A stretch of DNA of 64,000 nucleotides from Microbacterium arabinogalactanolyticum (lineage in GTDB: Bacteria > Actinomycetota > Actinomycetes > Actinomycetales > Microbacteriaceae), in the NCBI RefSeq assembly GCF_030268005.1, contig NZ_BRZC01000002.1, forward strand, positions 124,001 through 188,000, given 5' to 3'. Numbering within the stretch: the stretch's first letter is position 1; every line of letters starts with the position of its first letter. The notes under the pieces were generated by a model. It ran no database searches. It worked only from the letters and a program-made list of their open reading frames with translations, and was not told where the DNA came from. The position numbers were made by a program, and so were the translations under genes. This document shows positions 9,054 to 17,440 of the stretch, piece by piece.

Positions 9054-9653
9054 ATGCCTCTCATCGCGCTCACCGGCGGAATCGCGTCGGGGAAGTCGAC
9101 CATCGCAGCCCGGCTCGCCGAGCACGGCGCCGTCATCGTGGACGCCGATCGCATCGTCCGTGATGTGCAGGCGCCGGGATCGCCGGTGCTGGACGAGCTG
9201 GCGGCGGCATTCGGCGATGATGTGATCGCCGAGGACGGGTCCTTGAACCGCGTCGCACTGGGCGCGAAGGTCTTCGGCGATCGGACGCAGCTCGATCGGC
9301 TCAACGCCATCGTGCATCCCGCCGTGCGGGACGAGTCCGCGCGGCGGTTCGCGGCGGCCTTCGCGGCAGACGCCGACGCGGTGGTCGTCTACGACGTCCC
9401 GCTCCTGGTCGAGGCCCGTGCGGATGACCCCTGGGACCTGATCGTGGTCGCGGACGCTCCGGCAGACCTGCGCGCACGCAGACTGGTCGAGCTGCGAGGT
9501 CTGACCGAGGACGAGGCGCGGGCGCGTCTGGCATCCCAGGTCTCCGATGACGACCGACGGGCCCTCGCCGACGTCGTGATCGACACCTCGGTCTCGCTGG
9601 ACCGCACCCGCGCGCAGACCGACGCGCTGTGGGAGCGGGTCCGGCCACGGTGA
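9054..9653 (+). CDS. coaE: Dephospho-CoA kinase
   Basis: Phosphorylates the 3'-OH of dephospho-CoA, the last step of CoA synthesis. 199 residues starting MPLIALTGGIASGKST, which contains the P-loop GGIASGKS; further kinase features are DADRIVRDVQAPGSPV and the CoA-domain segment VDVPLLVE-like VYDVPLLVE. This is the short single-domain form; mycobacterial CoaE carries an extra C-terminal domain that is absent here. The upstream frame is open but overlaps the rpsA terminator, so the ATG at 9054 is preferred. The MFS gene overlaps its stop. Confidence 0.95.
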   Translation: MPLIALTGGIASGKSTIAARLAEHGAVIVDADRIVRDVQAPGSPVLDELAAAFGDDVIAEDGSLNRVALGAKVFGDRTQLDRLNAIVHPAVRDESARRFAAAFAADADAVVVYDVPLLVEARADDPWDLIVVADAPADLRARRLVELRGLTEDEARARLASQVSDDDRRALADVVIDTSVSLDRTRAQTDALWERVRPR

Positions 9654-10864
9654 CGTTCACGGGCCACGCCCCGGGCACGCGCGAGTACCGGCGGCTGATC
9701 GCCGGACTGTTCTTCGCGGGCGTCGCGACGTTCGCGCAGCTCTACGCGCCGCAGGCCGTGCTCCCGCAGCTGTCGCGTGCGCTCGACATCACGCCGGCGA
9801 CCGCCGCGGTGACGGTGTCGGCCGGCACGCTGGGCATCGCCGTCGCGGTGATCCCCTGGTCGATCGTGGCGGACCGGATCGGCAGGGTCCCGGCGATGAC
9901 CGTCGGTGTGGTCATCGCCACGGCGGTGGGCCTGATCGCGCCGCTCAGCGGTGACGTCTCCATGCTTCTGGCACTGCGCCTGGTCGAGGGGATCGCACTC
10001 GGCGCCGTGCCGGCTGTGGCGCTGGCCTACCTGAGCGAGGAGGTCCACGCGCGACACGTCGCGACCGCAGCGGGCAGTTACATCGCGGGCACGACCGTCG
10101 GCGGGCTCGCCGGGCGCATCGTGTCGGGGCTGGTGGGGGAGTCCCTGGCCTGGCGGAGCGGGGTGTGGGCCGCGGTCGGGATGTGCGCGGCCTCCGCCGT
10201 CCTGTTCGTGTGGCTGACGCCGCGCGCACGGGGCTTCATCGCGGGACGCGGTCGAGCCGGCCGCGGACCGGCGGCGGGGGAGCGCCTGCGCGCGGCGCTG
10301 ACCTCGACGCCGCTGTGGGCGCTGTACGCCCAGGGGTTCCTGCTGATGGGCGCGTTCGTCGCGGTGTACAACTACCTCGGCTTCCATCTGTCGGCGCCGC
10401 CGTTCGCCCTGCCGGCGTGGCTGGTGACGCTGCTGTTCCTCGCGTATCTGGCGGGCACGGCCTCCTCGCCCTGGGCCGGGCTGCTGGCATCCCGCAACGG
10501 CAGGCTCCCGGTGCTGCTCTGCTCCATCGGGGTGATGGCGATCGGCACGGCGCTCATGGCGCTGCCGGCGACGGCCGGTGTGCTCGTCGGGCTGGTCCTG
10601 TTCACGGCCGGCTTCTTCGGCGCGCACGCCGTGGCTTCGGGCTGGACCCCGGTCGCGGCCGGCGCGGATGCCAGGGCGCAGGCCTCCTCGCTCTACTACT
10701 TCGCCTACTACGCCGGCTCGAGCCTGTTCGGCTGGGGGCTGGGGGTGCTGTTCGGAGGTGCGGGCTGGGAGGCGCTGATCATCGCGGTGCTGGCGATGTG
10801 CGCGCTGGCGGCCGCGGCGGCGGCGCTCGCCCTGCGCTCTGGGGCGTTCACCTCCGGTTCGTAA
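9650..10864 (+). CDS. MFS transporter (YnfM/AraJ-like drug or sugar exporter)
   Basis: 404 residues with about twelve predicted membrane helices. The motif ADRIGRVPAM between helices 2 and 3 is the MFS motif A. LRLVEGIALGAVPAV and GSYIAGTTVGGLAGRI fit the 12-helix efflux branch (YnfM-like). The substrate cannot be told. Start: GTG at 9650 in a GTGA overlap with the coaE stop; an in-frame GTG at 9629 is possible. No regulator is adjacent. Confidence 0.85.
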   Translation: MTFTGHAPGTREYRRLIAGLFFAGVATFAQLYAPQAVLPQLSRALDITPATAAVTVSAGTLGIAVAVIPWSIVADRIGRVPAMTVGVVIATAVGLIAPLSGDVSMLLALRLVEGIALGAVPAVALAYLSEEVHARHVATAAGSYIAGTTVGGLAGRIVSGLVGESLAWRSGVWAAVGMCAASAVLFVWLTPRARGFIAGRGRAGRGPAAGERLRAALTSTPLWALYAQGFLLMGAFVAVYNYLGFHLSAPPFALPAWLVTLLFLAYLAGTASSPWAGLLASRNGRLPVLLCSIGVMAIGTALMALPATAGVLVGLVLFTAGFFGAHAVASGWTPVAAGADARAQASSLYYFAYYAGSSLFGWGLGVLFGGAGWEALIIAVLAMCALAAAAAALALRSGAFTSGS

Positions 10865-10888
10865 GCAGTGCTTACATACTGGTATCCT
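10861..10888 (+). promoter_or_regulatory. Palindrome GTAAGCAGTGCTTAC with adjoining -10 TATCCT
   Basis: A perfect 15-base palindrome (7-bp arms around G, 10861-10875) starts in the MFS stop codon and is followed eight bases later by TATCCT (10883-10888). The layout fits a TetR- or GntR-type operator over the -35/spacer of the promoter of the Tat-exported protein. It could partly act as the MFS terminator, but there is no GC-rich stem. Confidence 0.45.
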
Positions 10889-11051
10889 GGTGGTGGGGAA
10901 GTGACAACACACTGGGGATTCCGCTGTGCGGTATCAACTGCAGTTCTTTCCGGGTGCGCGAAGCAGCGCCCGTGACGCAGGTGCTGACACCGTGACGCGA
11001 CGGGCGCTCGTGCGTGCCTTCATGCACATCACGAGAACAGGAAGACCACAC

Positions 11052-11600
11052 ATGGAGACCTCCACGTCGCAGATCTCGCGCCGGACCGTCGTCAAGGGGG
11101 CGGCCTGGTCCGTTCCCGTCATCGCAGCCGCGGTCGCGGCCCCGATGGCGGTGGCCAGCGGTGACGGGAACACCGTGACGAATTCGGATGCCAACTACTA
11201 CTGGGCGTCGGAGTCGCAGAGCACCTGGTCCTCGCTCGATCCCGCGCAGGGGAATCTCGAGGTCCGTTACTCGACCCGGATCGCCTTCAAGCAGGAGCCG
11301 TGGACGTCGGGACCGCCCGTAGGCGGCGTACTGCAGGTCACCGTCGTGTTCTCGCAGGATGTGACGCTCAAGGCTCCCATCGGACAGAACTGGGTTCAGT
11401 CGTCGCCGGCGGGCCTCGGCCCGGCGAGGACCTTCGTCTTCCAGTTGAGTCCGTCGGGCTTCGGCGGTGACATCAGCATCAACCTCAACGGGACGACGCC
11501 CGGTGCCATCACCGCGAGCAGCACGATGAGCCTCATCAACGGCGGCACGACCACCTGGGCGAGCGAGTCCAGCGACGCCACCGCGGTCCTCGTGAGCTGA
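11052..11600 (+). CDS. Tat-exported protein of unknown function
   Basis: 182 residues. The N-terminus [20 protein letters not shown] is a twin-arginine signal, followed by a hydrophobic stretch and a probable cleavage after AVAS. The mature part (about 150 residues) is Ser/Thr/Gly-rich and looks beta-stranded, with no cysteines and no motif I can name. It probably acts outside the membrane. AGGAAG eight bases upstream supports this ATG; earlier in-frame starts would hide the Tat signal. The leader is about 155 bases long and carries no other feature I can support. Confidence 0.75.
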   Translation: METSTSQISRRTVVKGAAWSVPVIAAAVAAPMAVASGDGNTVTNSDANYYWASESQSTWSSLDPAQGNLEVRYSTRIAFKQEPWTSGPPVGGVLQVTVVFSQDVTLKAPIGQNWVQSSPAGLGPARTFVFQLSPSGFGGDISINLNGTTPGAITASSTMSLINGGTTTWASESSDATAVLVS

Positions 11601-11613
11601 GTTCCGACTCAGC
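11596..11613. terminator. Short hairpin shared by two convergent stop codons
   Basis: GCTGAGT-tccg-ACTCAGC, a 7-bp stem whose arms contain the stop codons of the Tat protein gene and of the DUF4126 gene. A possible bidirectional terminator, but short. Confidence 0.35.
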
Positions 11614-12205
11614 CGACAGCGGCGGCGCGCTTGCGAGCGCGTCGCCGCTTCGTCATCACCACGGCCGCGATGATCAGGCCGATCAGCAGAACCAGCGCCA
11701 GGATCGGCACCACGATCGCCGCCACCGCGAGCATGAAGGACGCGCCGTCCTCCGCCGTGCTGAGGGCGGGTGCGGCGAGGCCGCCGGTCACCGAGTTCGC
11801 GGCCACGCGGCCGACGGCCTTGACGACGTGCACGGCGAGGGCGATGCCCACTCCGATCACGATCGGCACCCAGGCGTTGTCCGTGAAGAACGCGGAGGGA
11901 TCCTCGACCGCGACCGTCTGGGCGCTGGCGCCCGCCCCGAACGCGATGCCGCCGGATGCCGGTCGCAGCACGCTCTGCACGATGTCGTTGAGGGAGTCCA
12001 GCGCGGGGATCTTGTCGGCGACGATCTCCAGCACCAGCAGGGCGCCGATCACCCACAGCGCGATGTCGCCGCTGAGCCACGACCATCCGGCCGGCAGCTG
12101 TACAGCGGGGATCAGGCGGTCCGCGAGACCGAGCAGGAACAGCGGCATCCAGGCGTTGAGGCCGGCGGACGCCGCCAGGCTGGATCCGATCAGGAACTCG
12201 ATCAC
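11609..12205 (-). CDS. DUF4126 family membrane protein
   Basis: 198 residues with about five hydrophobic segments and a basic C-terminus ([12 protein letters not shown]). The opening [20 protein letters not shown] and the [20 protein letters not shown] segment fit the DUF4126 family, whose function is unknown. The GTG start is preceded by a -10 TAGAGT at six bases, so the mRNA is probably leaderless. It is divergent from uvrB and convergent with the Tat protein gene. Confidence 0.8.
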   Translation of the reverse strand: MIEFLIGSSLAASAGLNAWMPLFLLGLADRLIPAVQLPAGWSWLSGDIALWVIGALLVLEIVADKIPALDSLNDIVQSVLRPASGGIAFGAGASAQTVAVEDPSAFFTDNAWVPIVIGVGIALAVHVVKAVGRVAANSVTGGLAAPALSTAEDGASFMLAVAAIVVPILALVLLIGLIIAAVVMTKRRRARKRAAAVG

Positions 12206-12217
12206 GGCTCCACTCTA
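12206..12217 (-). promoter_or_regulatory. Leaderless promoter of the DUF4126 gene (-10 TAGAGT)
   Basis: On the minus strand TAGAGT, six bases (GGAGCC), then the GTG start at 12205. Confidence 0.5.
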
Positions 12218-12273
12218 GGTGGCGGCGGGCGCGGGCGAGGAGCGCGCCCGGCCCGAGTGTCGGTGACCCCTCG

Positions 12274-12286
12274 TAGGCTGGAGGGC
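12274..12286 (+). promoter_or_regulatory. Leaderless promoter of uvrB (-10 TAGGCT)
   Basis: TAGGCT, seven bases, then the ATG at 12287. A GGAGGG lies only one base from the ATG, too close to act as a Shine-Dalgarno site. Confidence 0.5.
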
Positions 12287-14356
12287 ATGCAACCCACGCG
12301 CAGCGTCCGCCCCTTCGAGGTCGTCAGCGAGTACATGCCCGCAGGCGACCAGCCGCAGGCCATCGCCGAGCTCGCGGCGCGCATCAACGCGGGTGAGACC
12401 GACATCGTGCTGCTCGGCGCCACGGGCACCGGCAAGTCCGCGACCACGGCGTGGCTCATCGAGCAGGTGCAGCGGCCCACCCTGGTGATGGCGCACAACA
12501 AGACCCTGGCCGCGCAGCTGGCCAACGAGTTCCGCGAGCTCATGCCGAACAACGCCGTCGAGTACTTCGTCAGCTACTACGACTACTACCAGCCCGAGGC
12601 GTACGTGCCGCAGACGGACACCTTCATCGAGAAGGACTCCTCGGTGAACGCCGAGGTGGAGCGTCTCCGGCACTCCACCACCAACTCGCTGCTCAGTCGG
12701 CGCGACGTCGTCGTCGTCAGCACCGTCTCCTGCATCTACGGCCTCGGCGCCCCGGAGGAGTACCTCCGCGCCATGGTGGCCCTGCAGGTGGGAGAGCGCT
12801 ACGACCGCGACGCCCTCATCCGGCAGTTCATCTCCATGCAGTACAACCGCAACGACGTGGACTTCTCGCGCGGCAACTTCCGCGTGCGCGGCGACACGAT
12901 CGAGATCATCCCGGTGTACGAGGAGAGCGCGATCCGCATCGAGCTCTTCGGCGACGAGATCGAGGCGCTGTACTCACTGCATCCGCTCACCGGCGAGGTG
13001 ATCGAGAAGCTCGACGCGGTGCCGATCTTCCCGGCATCGCACTACGTCGCCGGCACGGATGTCGTGCAGCGCGCGATCGGCACGATCGAGGCCGAGCTCG
13101 CCGATCGGCTGGCCGAGCTGGAGCGGCAGGGCAAGCTGCTCGAGGCGCAGCGGCTGCGCATGCGGACGACGTTCGACCTCGAGATGCTGCAGCAGCTGGG
13201 CTTCTGCTCGGGCATCGAGAACTACTCCCGTCATCTCGACGGGCGTGAGGCGGGCGAGCCGCCGCACACCCTGCTCGACTTCTTCCCCGACGACTTCCTG
13301 CTGGTGATCGACGAGTCGCACGTGACCGTGCCGCAGATCGGCGCGATGTACGAGGGCGACGCGTCGCGGAAGCGCACGCTGGTCGAGCACGGGTTCCGGC
13401 TGCCCAGCGCGATGGACAACCGCCCGCTGCGCTGGGACGAGTTCAAGAACCGCATCGGCCAGACCGTGTACCTCTCCGCGACGCCGGGCAAGTACGAGAT
13501 GGGCATCGCTGACGGCGTCGTGGAGCAGATCATCCGCCCGACCGGTCTGATCGACCCGGAGATCATCGTCAAGCCCTCGAAGGGGCAGATCGACGACCTG
13601 CTCGAGGAGATCCGCATCCGGGTCGAGCGGGACGAGCGCGTGCTGGTGACCACGCTCACCAAGAAGATGGCCGAGGAGCTGACCGACTTCCTCGGCGAGC
13701 ACGGCGTGCGCGTGCGGTACCTGCACTCCGACGTCGACACGCTGCGCCGTGTCGAGCTGCTCACCGAGCTGCGCGCCGGCGTGTACGACGTGCTCGTCGG
13801 CATCAACCTGCTCCGCGAGGGTCTCGACCTTCCCGAGGTGTCGCTGGTCGCGATCCTGGATGCCGACAAGGAGGGCTTCCTGCGCTCGGGGACCTCGCTG
13901 ATCCAGACGATCGGCCGCGCGGCGCGAAACGTGTCGGGGCAGGTGCACATGTACGCCGACAACATGACCGACTCGATGGCGAAGGCGATCGAGGAGACCG
14001 AGCGGCGGCGCGAGAAGCAGATCGCCTACAACCAGGCCAACGGCATCGACCCGCAGCCCCTGCGCAAGCGCATCGCCGACATCACGGAGGTGCTGGCGCG
14101 CGAGGCCGCCGACACGGCCGACATGCGTGCGGGGCGGAACAAGTCCGGCAAGGGCAAGTCGCCCACGCCGAACCTGCGCCGCACGGGGATCGCCGCGGAG
14201 GGCGCCACTCAGCTCGAGGACACGATCACCGACCTGTCGGATCAGATGCTCGCTGCGGCCGCCGAACTGAAGTTCGAGCTCGCCGCGCGCCTGCGCGACG
14301 AGGTGCAGGATCTGAAGAAGGAGCTGCGGGCCATGGAGAAGGCCGGCCACGCCTGA
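12287..14356 (+). CDS. uvrB: Excinuclease ABC subunit B
   Basis: DNA helicase-like damage-verification subunit of nucleotide excision repair. 689 residues. Walker A is [13 protein letters not shown] (about 45), the beta-hairpin region carries [12 protein letters not shown], and the DEAD-like box is VIDESH. Helicase motif VI region is QTIGRAARN, and the C-terminal UVR motif [18 protein letters not shown] binds UvrC. Length is normal. The start ATG is fixed by the leaderless promoter and by [20 protein letters not shown], which begins like other actinobacterial UvrB. uvrA and uvrC follow 5 kb downstream. Confidence 0.98.
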   Translation: MQPTRSVRPFEVVSEYMPAGDQPQAIAELAARINAGETDIVLLGATGTGKSATTAWLIEQVQRPTLVMAHNKTLAAQLANEFRELMPNNAVEYFVSYYDYYQPEAYVPQTDTFIEKDSSVNAEVERLRHSTTNSLLSRRDVVVVSTVSCIYGLGAPEEYLRAMVALQVGERYDRDALIRQFISMQYNRNDVDFSRGNFRVRGDTIEIIPVYEESAIRIELFGDEIEALYSLHPLTGEVIEKLDAVPIFPASHYVAGTDVVQRAIGTIEAELADRLAELERQGKLLEAQRLRMRTTFDLEMLQQLGFCSGIENYSRHLDGREAGEPPHTLLDFFPDDFLLVIDESHVTVPQIGAMYEGDASRKRTLVEHGFRLPSAMDNRPLRWDEFKNRIGQTVYLSATPGKYEMGIADGVVEQIIRPTGLIDPEIIVKPSKGQIDDLLEEIRIRVERDERVLVTTLTKKMAEELTDFLGEHGVRVRYLHSDVDTLRRVELLTELRAGVYDVLVGINLLREGLDLPEVSLVAILDADKEGFLRSGTSLIQTIGRAARNVSGQVHMYADNMTDSMAKAIEETERRREKQIAYNQANGIDPQPLRKRIADITEVLAREAADTADMRAGRNKSGKGKSPTPNLRRTGIAAEGATQLEDTITDLSDQMLAAAAELKFELAARLRDEVQDLKKELRAMEKAGHA

Positions 14357-14398
14357 CCCCGATGGCGCTGCTCTCCGACGTCGATGGCGCCGCGCGCC

Positions 14399-14641
14399 TC
14401 AGGGGCAGTGCATGAGCGGCTTGGGCCCCGAGCGGTCGATCTCGTGCAGGTTCATCGGCTTCCCGCACAGCGGGCAGGCGCGTTCCGCGCGCTGGGCGGC
14501 GCTCGGCGGCGGCGTGCTCTCATAGGGTCCGACGGCCGCGGGACCGGCCAGGCGGATCAGCCGGGAGTTGAACCATGCGTAGAAGCCGCCGGCTTCGCGG
14601 ATGCGGGTGCGAAGCGGAGGGCGGTCTCGTTCCTCGGTCAT
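14399..14641 (-). CDS. Small zinc-ribbon-like hypothetical protein
   Basis: 80 residues. The C-terminus has CPLCGKPMNLHEID and a final MHCP, which gives a CxxC plus a further Cys/His set as in a small zinc ribbon. The middle (FYAWFNSRLIRLAG) is amphipathic. Function unknown. It is divergent from marR across 44 bases, and its -10 box TACACT (seven bases from the ATG) lies inside the palindrome in that gap, so MarR control is likely. Codon use and initiation signal support a real gene. Confidence 0.65.
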   Translation of the reverse strand: MTEERDRPPLRTRIREAGGFYAWFNSRLIRLAGPAAVGPYESTPPPSAAQRAERACPLCGKPMNLHEIDRSGPKPLMHCP

Positions 14642-14685
14642 GATGATTAGTGTACTAACTATTCGCGTACGAGTAGCATCGAGGC
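14642..14685. promoter_or_regulatory. Divergent leaderless promoters with palindrome TTAGTGTACTAA
   Basis: Palindrome at 14647-14658 (TTAGT-GT-ACTAA). Minus strand: TACACT (14649-14654) seven bases from the ATG at 14641. Plus strand: TAGCAT (14674-14679) six bases from the GTG at 14686. The palindrome covers the -10 of the zinc-ribbon gene and sits upstream of the -10 of marR, a typical place for a MarR autoregulatory site. Confidence 0.55.
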
Positions 14686-15123
14686 GTGACCGATGACGAC
14701 GACCTCCTGCGCCTCGAGAACCAGCTGTGCTTCGCGATGGTCACGGCAGCCCGGAACGTCCTTGCCGTGTATCGGCCGATTCTCGAACCCCTCGGCCTCA
14801 CGCATCCTCAGTACCTCGTGATGCTCGCGCTCTGGGAGCGGTCTCCGCGCTCCCTCGGCGACATCGCCGACGCGCTCGCGCTCGAGCCGGCGAGCGCGTC
14901 CCCGCTCGTGAAGCGGCTCGAGAAGGAGGGACTGATCGAACGGGTGCGCAGCGAGCAGGACGAGCGGCGCCTCGACATCAGCCTGACGGATGCCGGCCGC
15001 GCGCTGCGCACGCAGGCGCTGGACGTGCCGCGGCAGGTGATGCAGCGCGTCGGGCTCGATCTGGAGGCCGTGACTGCGCTCCGCGAGGCGCTCGGTCCGT
15101 TCAACAGGTCGTTGCGCGGCTGA
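14686..15123 (+). CDS. MarR family transcriptional regulator
   Basis: 145 residues with the MarR winged-helix fold: the recognition helix region is ALALEPASASPLVKRLEKEG and the wing is ERVRSEQDERRLDISLTDAG. The core LCFAMVTAARNVLAVYRPIL and HPQYLVMLALWE suggest the OhrR/MarR branch, but the peroxide-sensing N-terminal cysteine region reads ENQLCFA, so C19-like chemistry is possible and not proven. Starts at a leaderless GTG. Likely target is the divergent promoter region with the zinc-ribbon gene. Confidence 0.9.
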   Translation: MTDDDDLLRLENQLCFAMVTAARNVLAVYRPILEPLGLTHPQYLVMLALWERSPRSLGDIADALALEPASASPLVKRLEKEGLIERVRSEQDERRLDISLTDAGRALRTQALDVPRQVMQRVGLDLEAVTALREALGPFNRSLRG

Positions 15124-15162
15124 GCTCCTCGCGTCCGCGCCGGCTGCACCTGCCGACTCGCA

Positions 15163-15174
15163 TAGGGTGAAGGT
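15163..15174 (+). promoter_or_regulatory. Leaderless promoter of the DUF4129-MoxR operon (-10 TAGGGT)
   Basis: TAGGGT, six bases, then the GTG at 15175. Confidence 0.55.
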
Positions 15175-15948
15175 GTGACGGGGGCGATGCAGCACGACGC
15201 GCGGGGGCGGACGCAGCCCGTCGAGCGTGCGTCCGGTGCGGGGCGGGTCCTGTCCTGGCGGAGGATGCTGCTGATCTTCGGCGCGCTCGCGCTCTTCGCC
15301 GTCGCCATGCTCGCCTCGGCCATCGCCGGGCATCCCACGATCGACCTCACGCCGGAAGGGGCCGCCGCGTCGCCCCTTCCCGAACAGCGGCCGACGCCCA
15401 CGATCACGCCTGGCGTGCCGCCCGCCCAGGAGGGCGGCGGATCGGATGCCGCTCTGGTCGGCATCGGCATCGCCCTCGCGCTGATCGTCTCGGCACTGGC
15501 CGTCCTCCTGCTGCTCTGGATCGTCCGCCGTGTCATCGACCTCTGGCGCAGTCGCCGGCTGCGGCGGCAACCGGGCGCGGACACGGACGTCGAGGTCGGA
15601 GTCGCCGACTCCCCGGCGGAGTCCGAGCCCGACGCACCCACCGTGCGCCGTGGTATCGCCGCCGCGCGGGACGCGATCGAGGCGCATCCTGCCCCGACCG
15701 ACGCCATCATCGCGGCCTGGGTGGGGCTGGAGGAGACGGCGGCGGACTCCGGGGTCGGTCGCGGCGTCAGTGAGACGCCCGCGGAGTTCACCCTGCGGAT
15801 CCTGCTGCGCAGGCCGGGCATCGAGCATCCGGCGCAGCAGCTCCTCGCCGTCTACGAGGGCGTGCGCTTCGGCGGACACCGGGGGAGCGAACAGGATCGT
15901 GCCCTCGCCTCCCGCGCGCTGGCGCTCATCGAGGAGGGCTGGCGATGA
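15175..15948 (+). CDS. DUF4129 domain membrane protein
   Basis: 257 residues. Two membrane helices (about 29-50 and 93-117) flank a Pro/Thr-rich loop (LPEQRPTPTITPGVPP). The cytoplasmic C-terminal half matches DUF4129: RRGIAAARDAIEAHPAPTDAIIAAW, then ETPAEFTLRILLRR and the closing ALIEEGW. DUF4129 proteins accompany MoxR and DUF58 genes and are often linked to transglutaminase-like proteins. It is the first of five overlapping genes, with an ATGA junction to the next. Confidence 0.85.
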   Translation: MTGAMQHDARGRTQPVERASGAGRVLSWRRMLLIFGALALFAVAMLASAIAGHPTIDLTPEGAAASPLPEQRPTPTITPGVPPAQEGGGSDAALVGIGIALALIVSALAVLLLLWIVRRVIDLWRSRRLRRQPGADTDVEVGVADSPAESEPDAPTVRRGIAAARDAIEAHPAPTDAIIAAWVGLEETAADSGVGRGVSETPAEFTLRILLRRPGIEHPAQQLLAVYEGVRFGGHRGSEQDRALASRALALIEEGWR

Positions 15949-16475
15949 GGTGGCTGCATGCGCTGCTGATGGCCGCCGGGGTCGGCTTCCTCGCCGGCAT
16001 CGGGCTCGCCGTGCTGCGCGTGCAGGTCGAGTTCGTCTGGGGCTGGTCGGTTCTCGTCGCCGCGGTCGTGCTGCTGATCGGGCTGCGGCTGCCGGACGAT
16101 CCGCGCGTGGACGCACCGCGCCTCCCGGATCCGCCCGACTACATCGGCTCCGACGTCTCGCGTCTCGCCTGGGCCATCAACATGCACACCGACACCGCCA
16201 ATGAAGCCGTCACACGTCGGCTCCGCGCCACGCTGCGCCGCCGGCTGCGGCAGCAGGGTGTGGACGTGGACGACCCGCGACAGGCATCCGCCGTCGACCG
16301 GATGCTGGGCGACGGACTCTGGGGACGCCTGAACGGGCGTCGCACCACGGTCGCCGATGTCCGTGCCGCGCTCGCGGCCGCGGAGCGGCTGGGCGGCGAT
16401 CGCGGTGACGACGCGGCCCGGCGGGACGCAGCGCAGGATCCGGAAAGACCATCGCAGAGGGAGAGCACATCATGA
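15945..16475 (+). CDS. Hypothetical membrane protein of the MoxR operon
   Basis: 176 residues. Two helices at the N-terminus (about 4-24 and 32-50), then a soluble part of about 120 residues with LAWAINMHTDTANEAVTRRL and an acidic, Arg-rich end. No family I can name with confidence. It overlaps both neighbours by ATGA junctions, so it is translationally coupled between the DUF4129 and MoxR genes and probably works with them at the membrane. Confidence 0.75.
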   Translation: MRWLHALLMAAGVGFLAGIGLAVLRVQVEFVWGWSVLVAAVVLLIGLRLPDDPRVDAPRLPDPPDYIGSDVSRLAWAINMHTDTANEAVTRRLRATLRRRLRQQGVDVDDPRQASAVDRMLGDGLWGRLNGRRTTVADVRAALAAAERLGGDRGDDAARRDAAQDPERPSQRESTS

Positions 16476-17437
16476 ACTTCGCGGACATCGCCGAACTCGG
16501 GCAGCGCATCCGCGCGTCCGTGGCCACCGCCGTCGTCGGCATGGACGACCCGCTCGAGGTCGCTCTGGCCACGATCCTCGCCGGAGGGCACGTGCTGTTC
16601 GAGGACGTCCCCGGCCTCGGCAAGACCCTGGCCGCGCGCAGCCTGGCATCCGCCCTCGGCCTGTCCTTCCGCCGCCTGCAGTGCACGCCGGACATGCTCC
16701 CCGGCGACGTGACGGGATCGTACGTGTACGCGCCCGACAGCGGCGAGTTCGTCTTCCGTCCGGGGCCCATCTTCACCGGGCTGCTGCTGGCCGACGAGAT
16801 CAACCGCACGACCCCGAAGACGCAGTCCGCCATGCTCGAGGCGATGGCCGAGAGGCAGGTGACGGTCGAGGGCAACAGCTTTCCCCTCGAACCGCCCTTC
16901 CACGTCATCGCCACGGCCAACCCGATCGAGTACGAGGGCACGTACTCGCTGCCAGAGGCGCAGCTGGACCGGTTCATGGTGCGTCTCTCCGTGGGGTACC
17001 TCGACCAGCAGGGCGAGACCGAGATCCTGCTCGGACGTCTGCGGCGGCAGCAGGAGGCGACGCACGTGGACCCCGTCCTGGCACCAGGCCAGCTCGCGCA
17101 GCTGCAGCAGGCCGTCGAGCGGATCCATGTGGACCCCGACGTCGCGGCGTACTGCGTCGCGCTGGCCGCGGCGACACGGCAGGCTCAGCACGTCGCGGTC
17201 GGCGCATCCCCGCGTGGGTCGCAGTCTCTCGTGCTGCTCGGGCGTGCGCTGGCGGCGCTGGACGGACGCGACTACGTGCGCCCCGACGACATCAAGCGCA
17301 TCGCCGTGCCGGTGCTCGCGCACCGCCTCACCCTCACTCCGCAGGCGTGGGCGCAGGGCGTCGACCCGACCGAGATCGTCCGCGGACTGGTCTCGTCCGT
17401 CGCCGTTCCGCCGAGCATCGCCGCCGTCCGCGGCTGA
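16472..17437 (+). CDS. MoxR family AAA+ ATPase
   Basis: 321 residues. Walker A GLGKTLAARS (about 50), Walker B LLLADEINR (about 105), sensor region HVIATANPIEYEGTYSLPEAQ, and the lid PSIAA end. MoxR ATPases act as chaperones for maturing complexes, usually with VWA or DUF58 partners. Here the DUF58 gene starts three bases after its stop, the standard pairing. Confidence 0.93.
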   Translation: MNFADIAELGQRIRASVATAVVGMDDPLEVALATILAGGHVLFEDVPGLGKTLAARSLASALGLSFRRLQCTPDMLPGDVTGSYVYAPDSGEFVFRPGPIFTGLLLADEINRTTPKTQSAMLEAMAERQVTVEGNSFPLEPPFHVIATANPIEYEGTYSLPEAQLDRFMVRLSVGYLDQQGETEILLGRLRRQQEATHVDPVLAPGQLAQLQQAVERIHVDPDVAAYCVALAAATRQAQHVAVGASPRGSQSLVLLGRALAALDGRDYVRPDDIKRIAVPVLAHRLTLTPQAWAQGVDPTEIVRGLVSSVAVPPSIAAVRG

Positions 17438-17440
17438 GTC

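Noticed and set aside
11828-12286. An N-terminal extension of uvrB by 153 codons
   Set aside because: It lies antisense to the DUF4126 gene and crosses its own promoter; UvrB family length agrees with the ATG at 12287.
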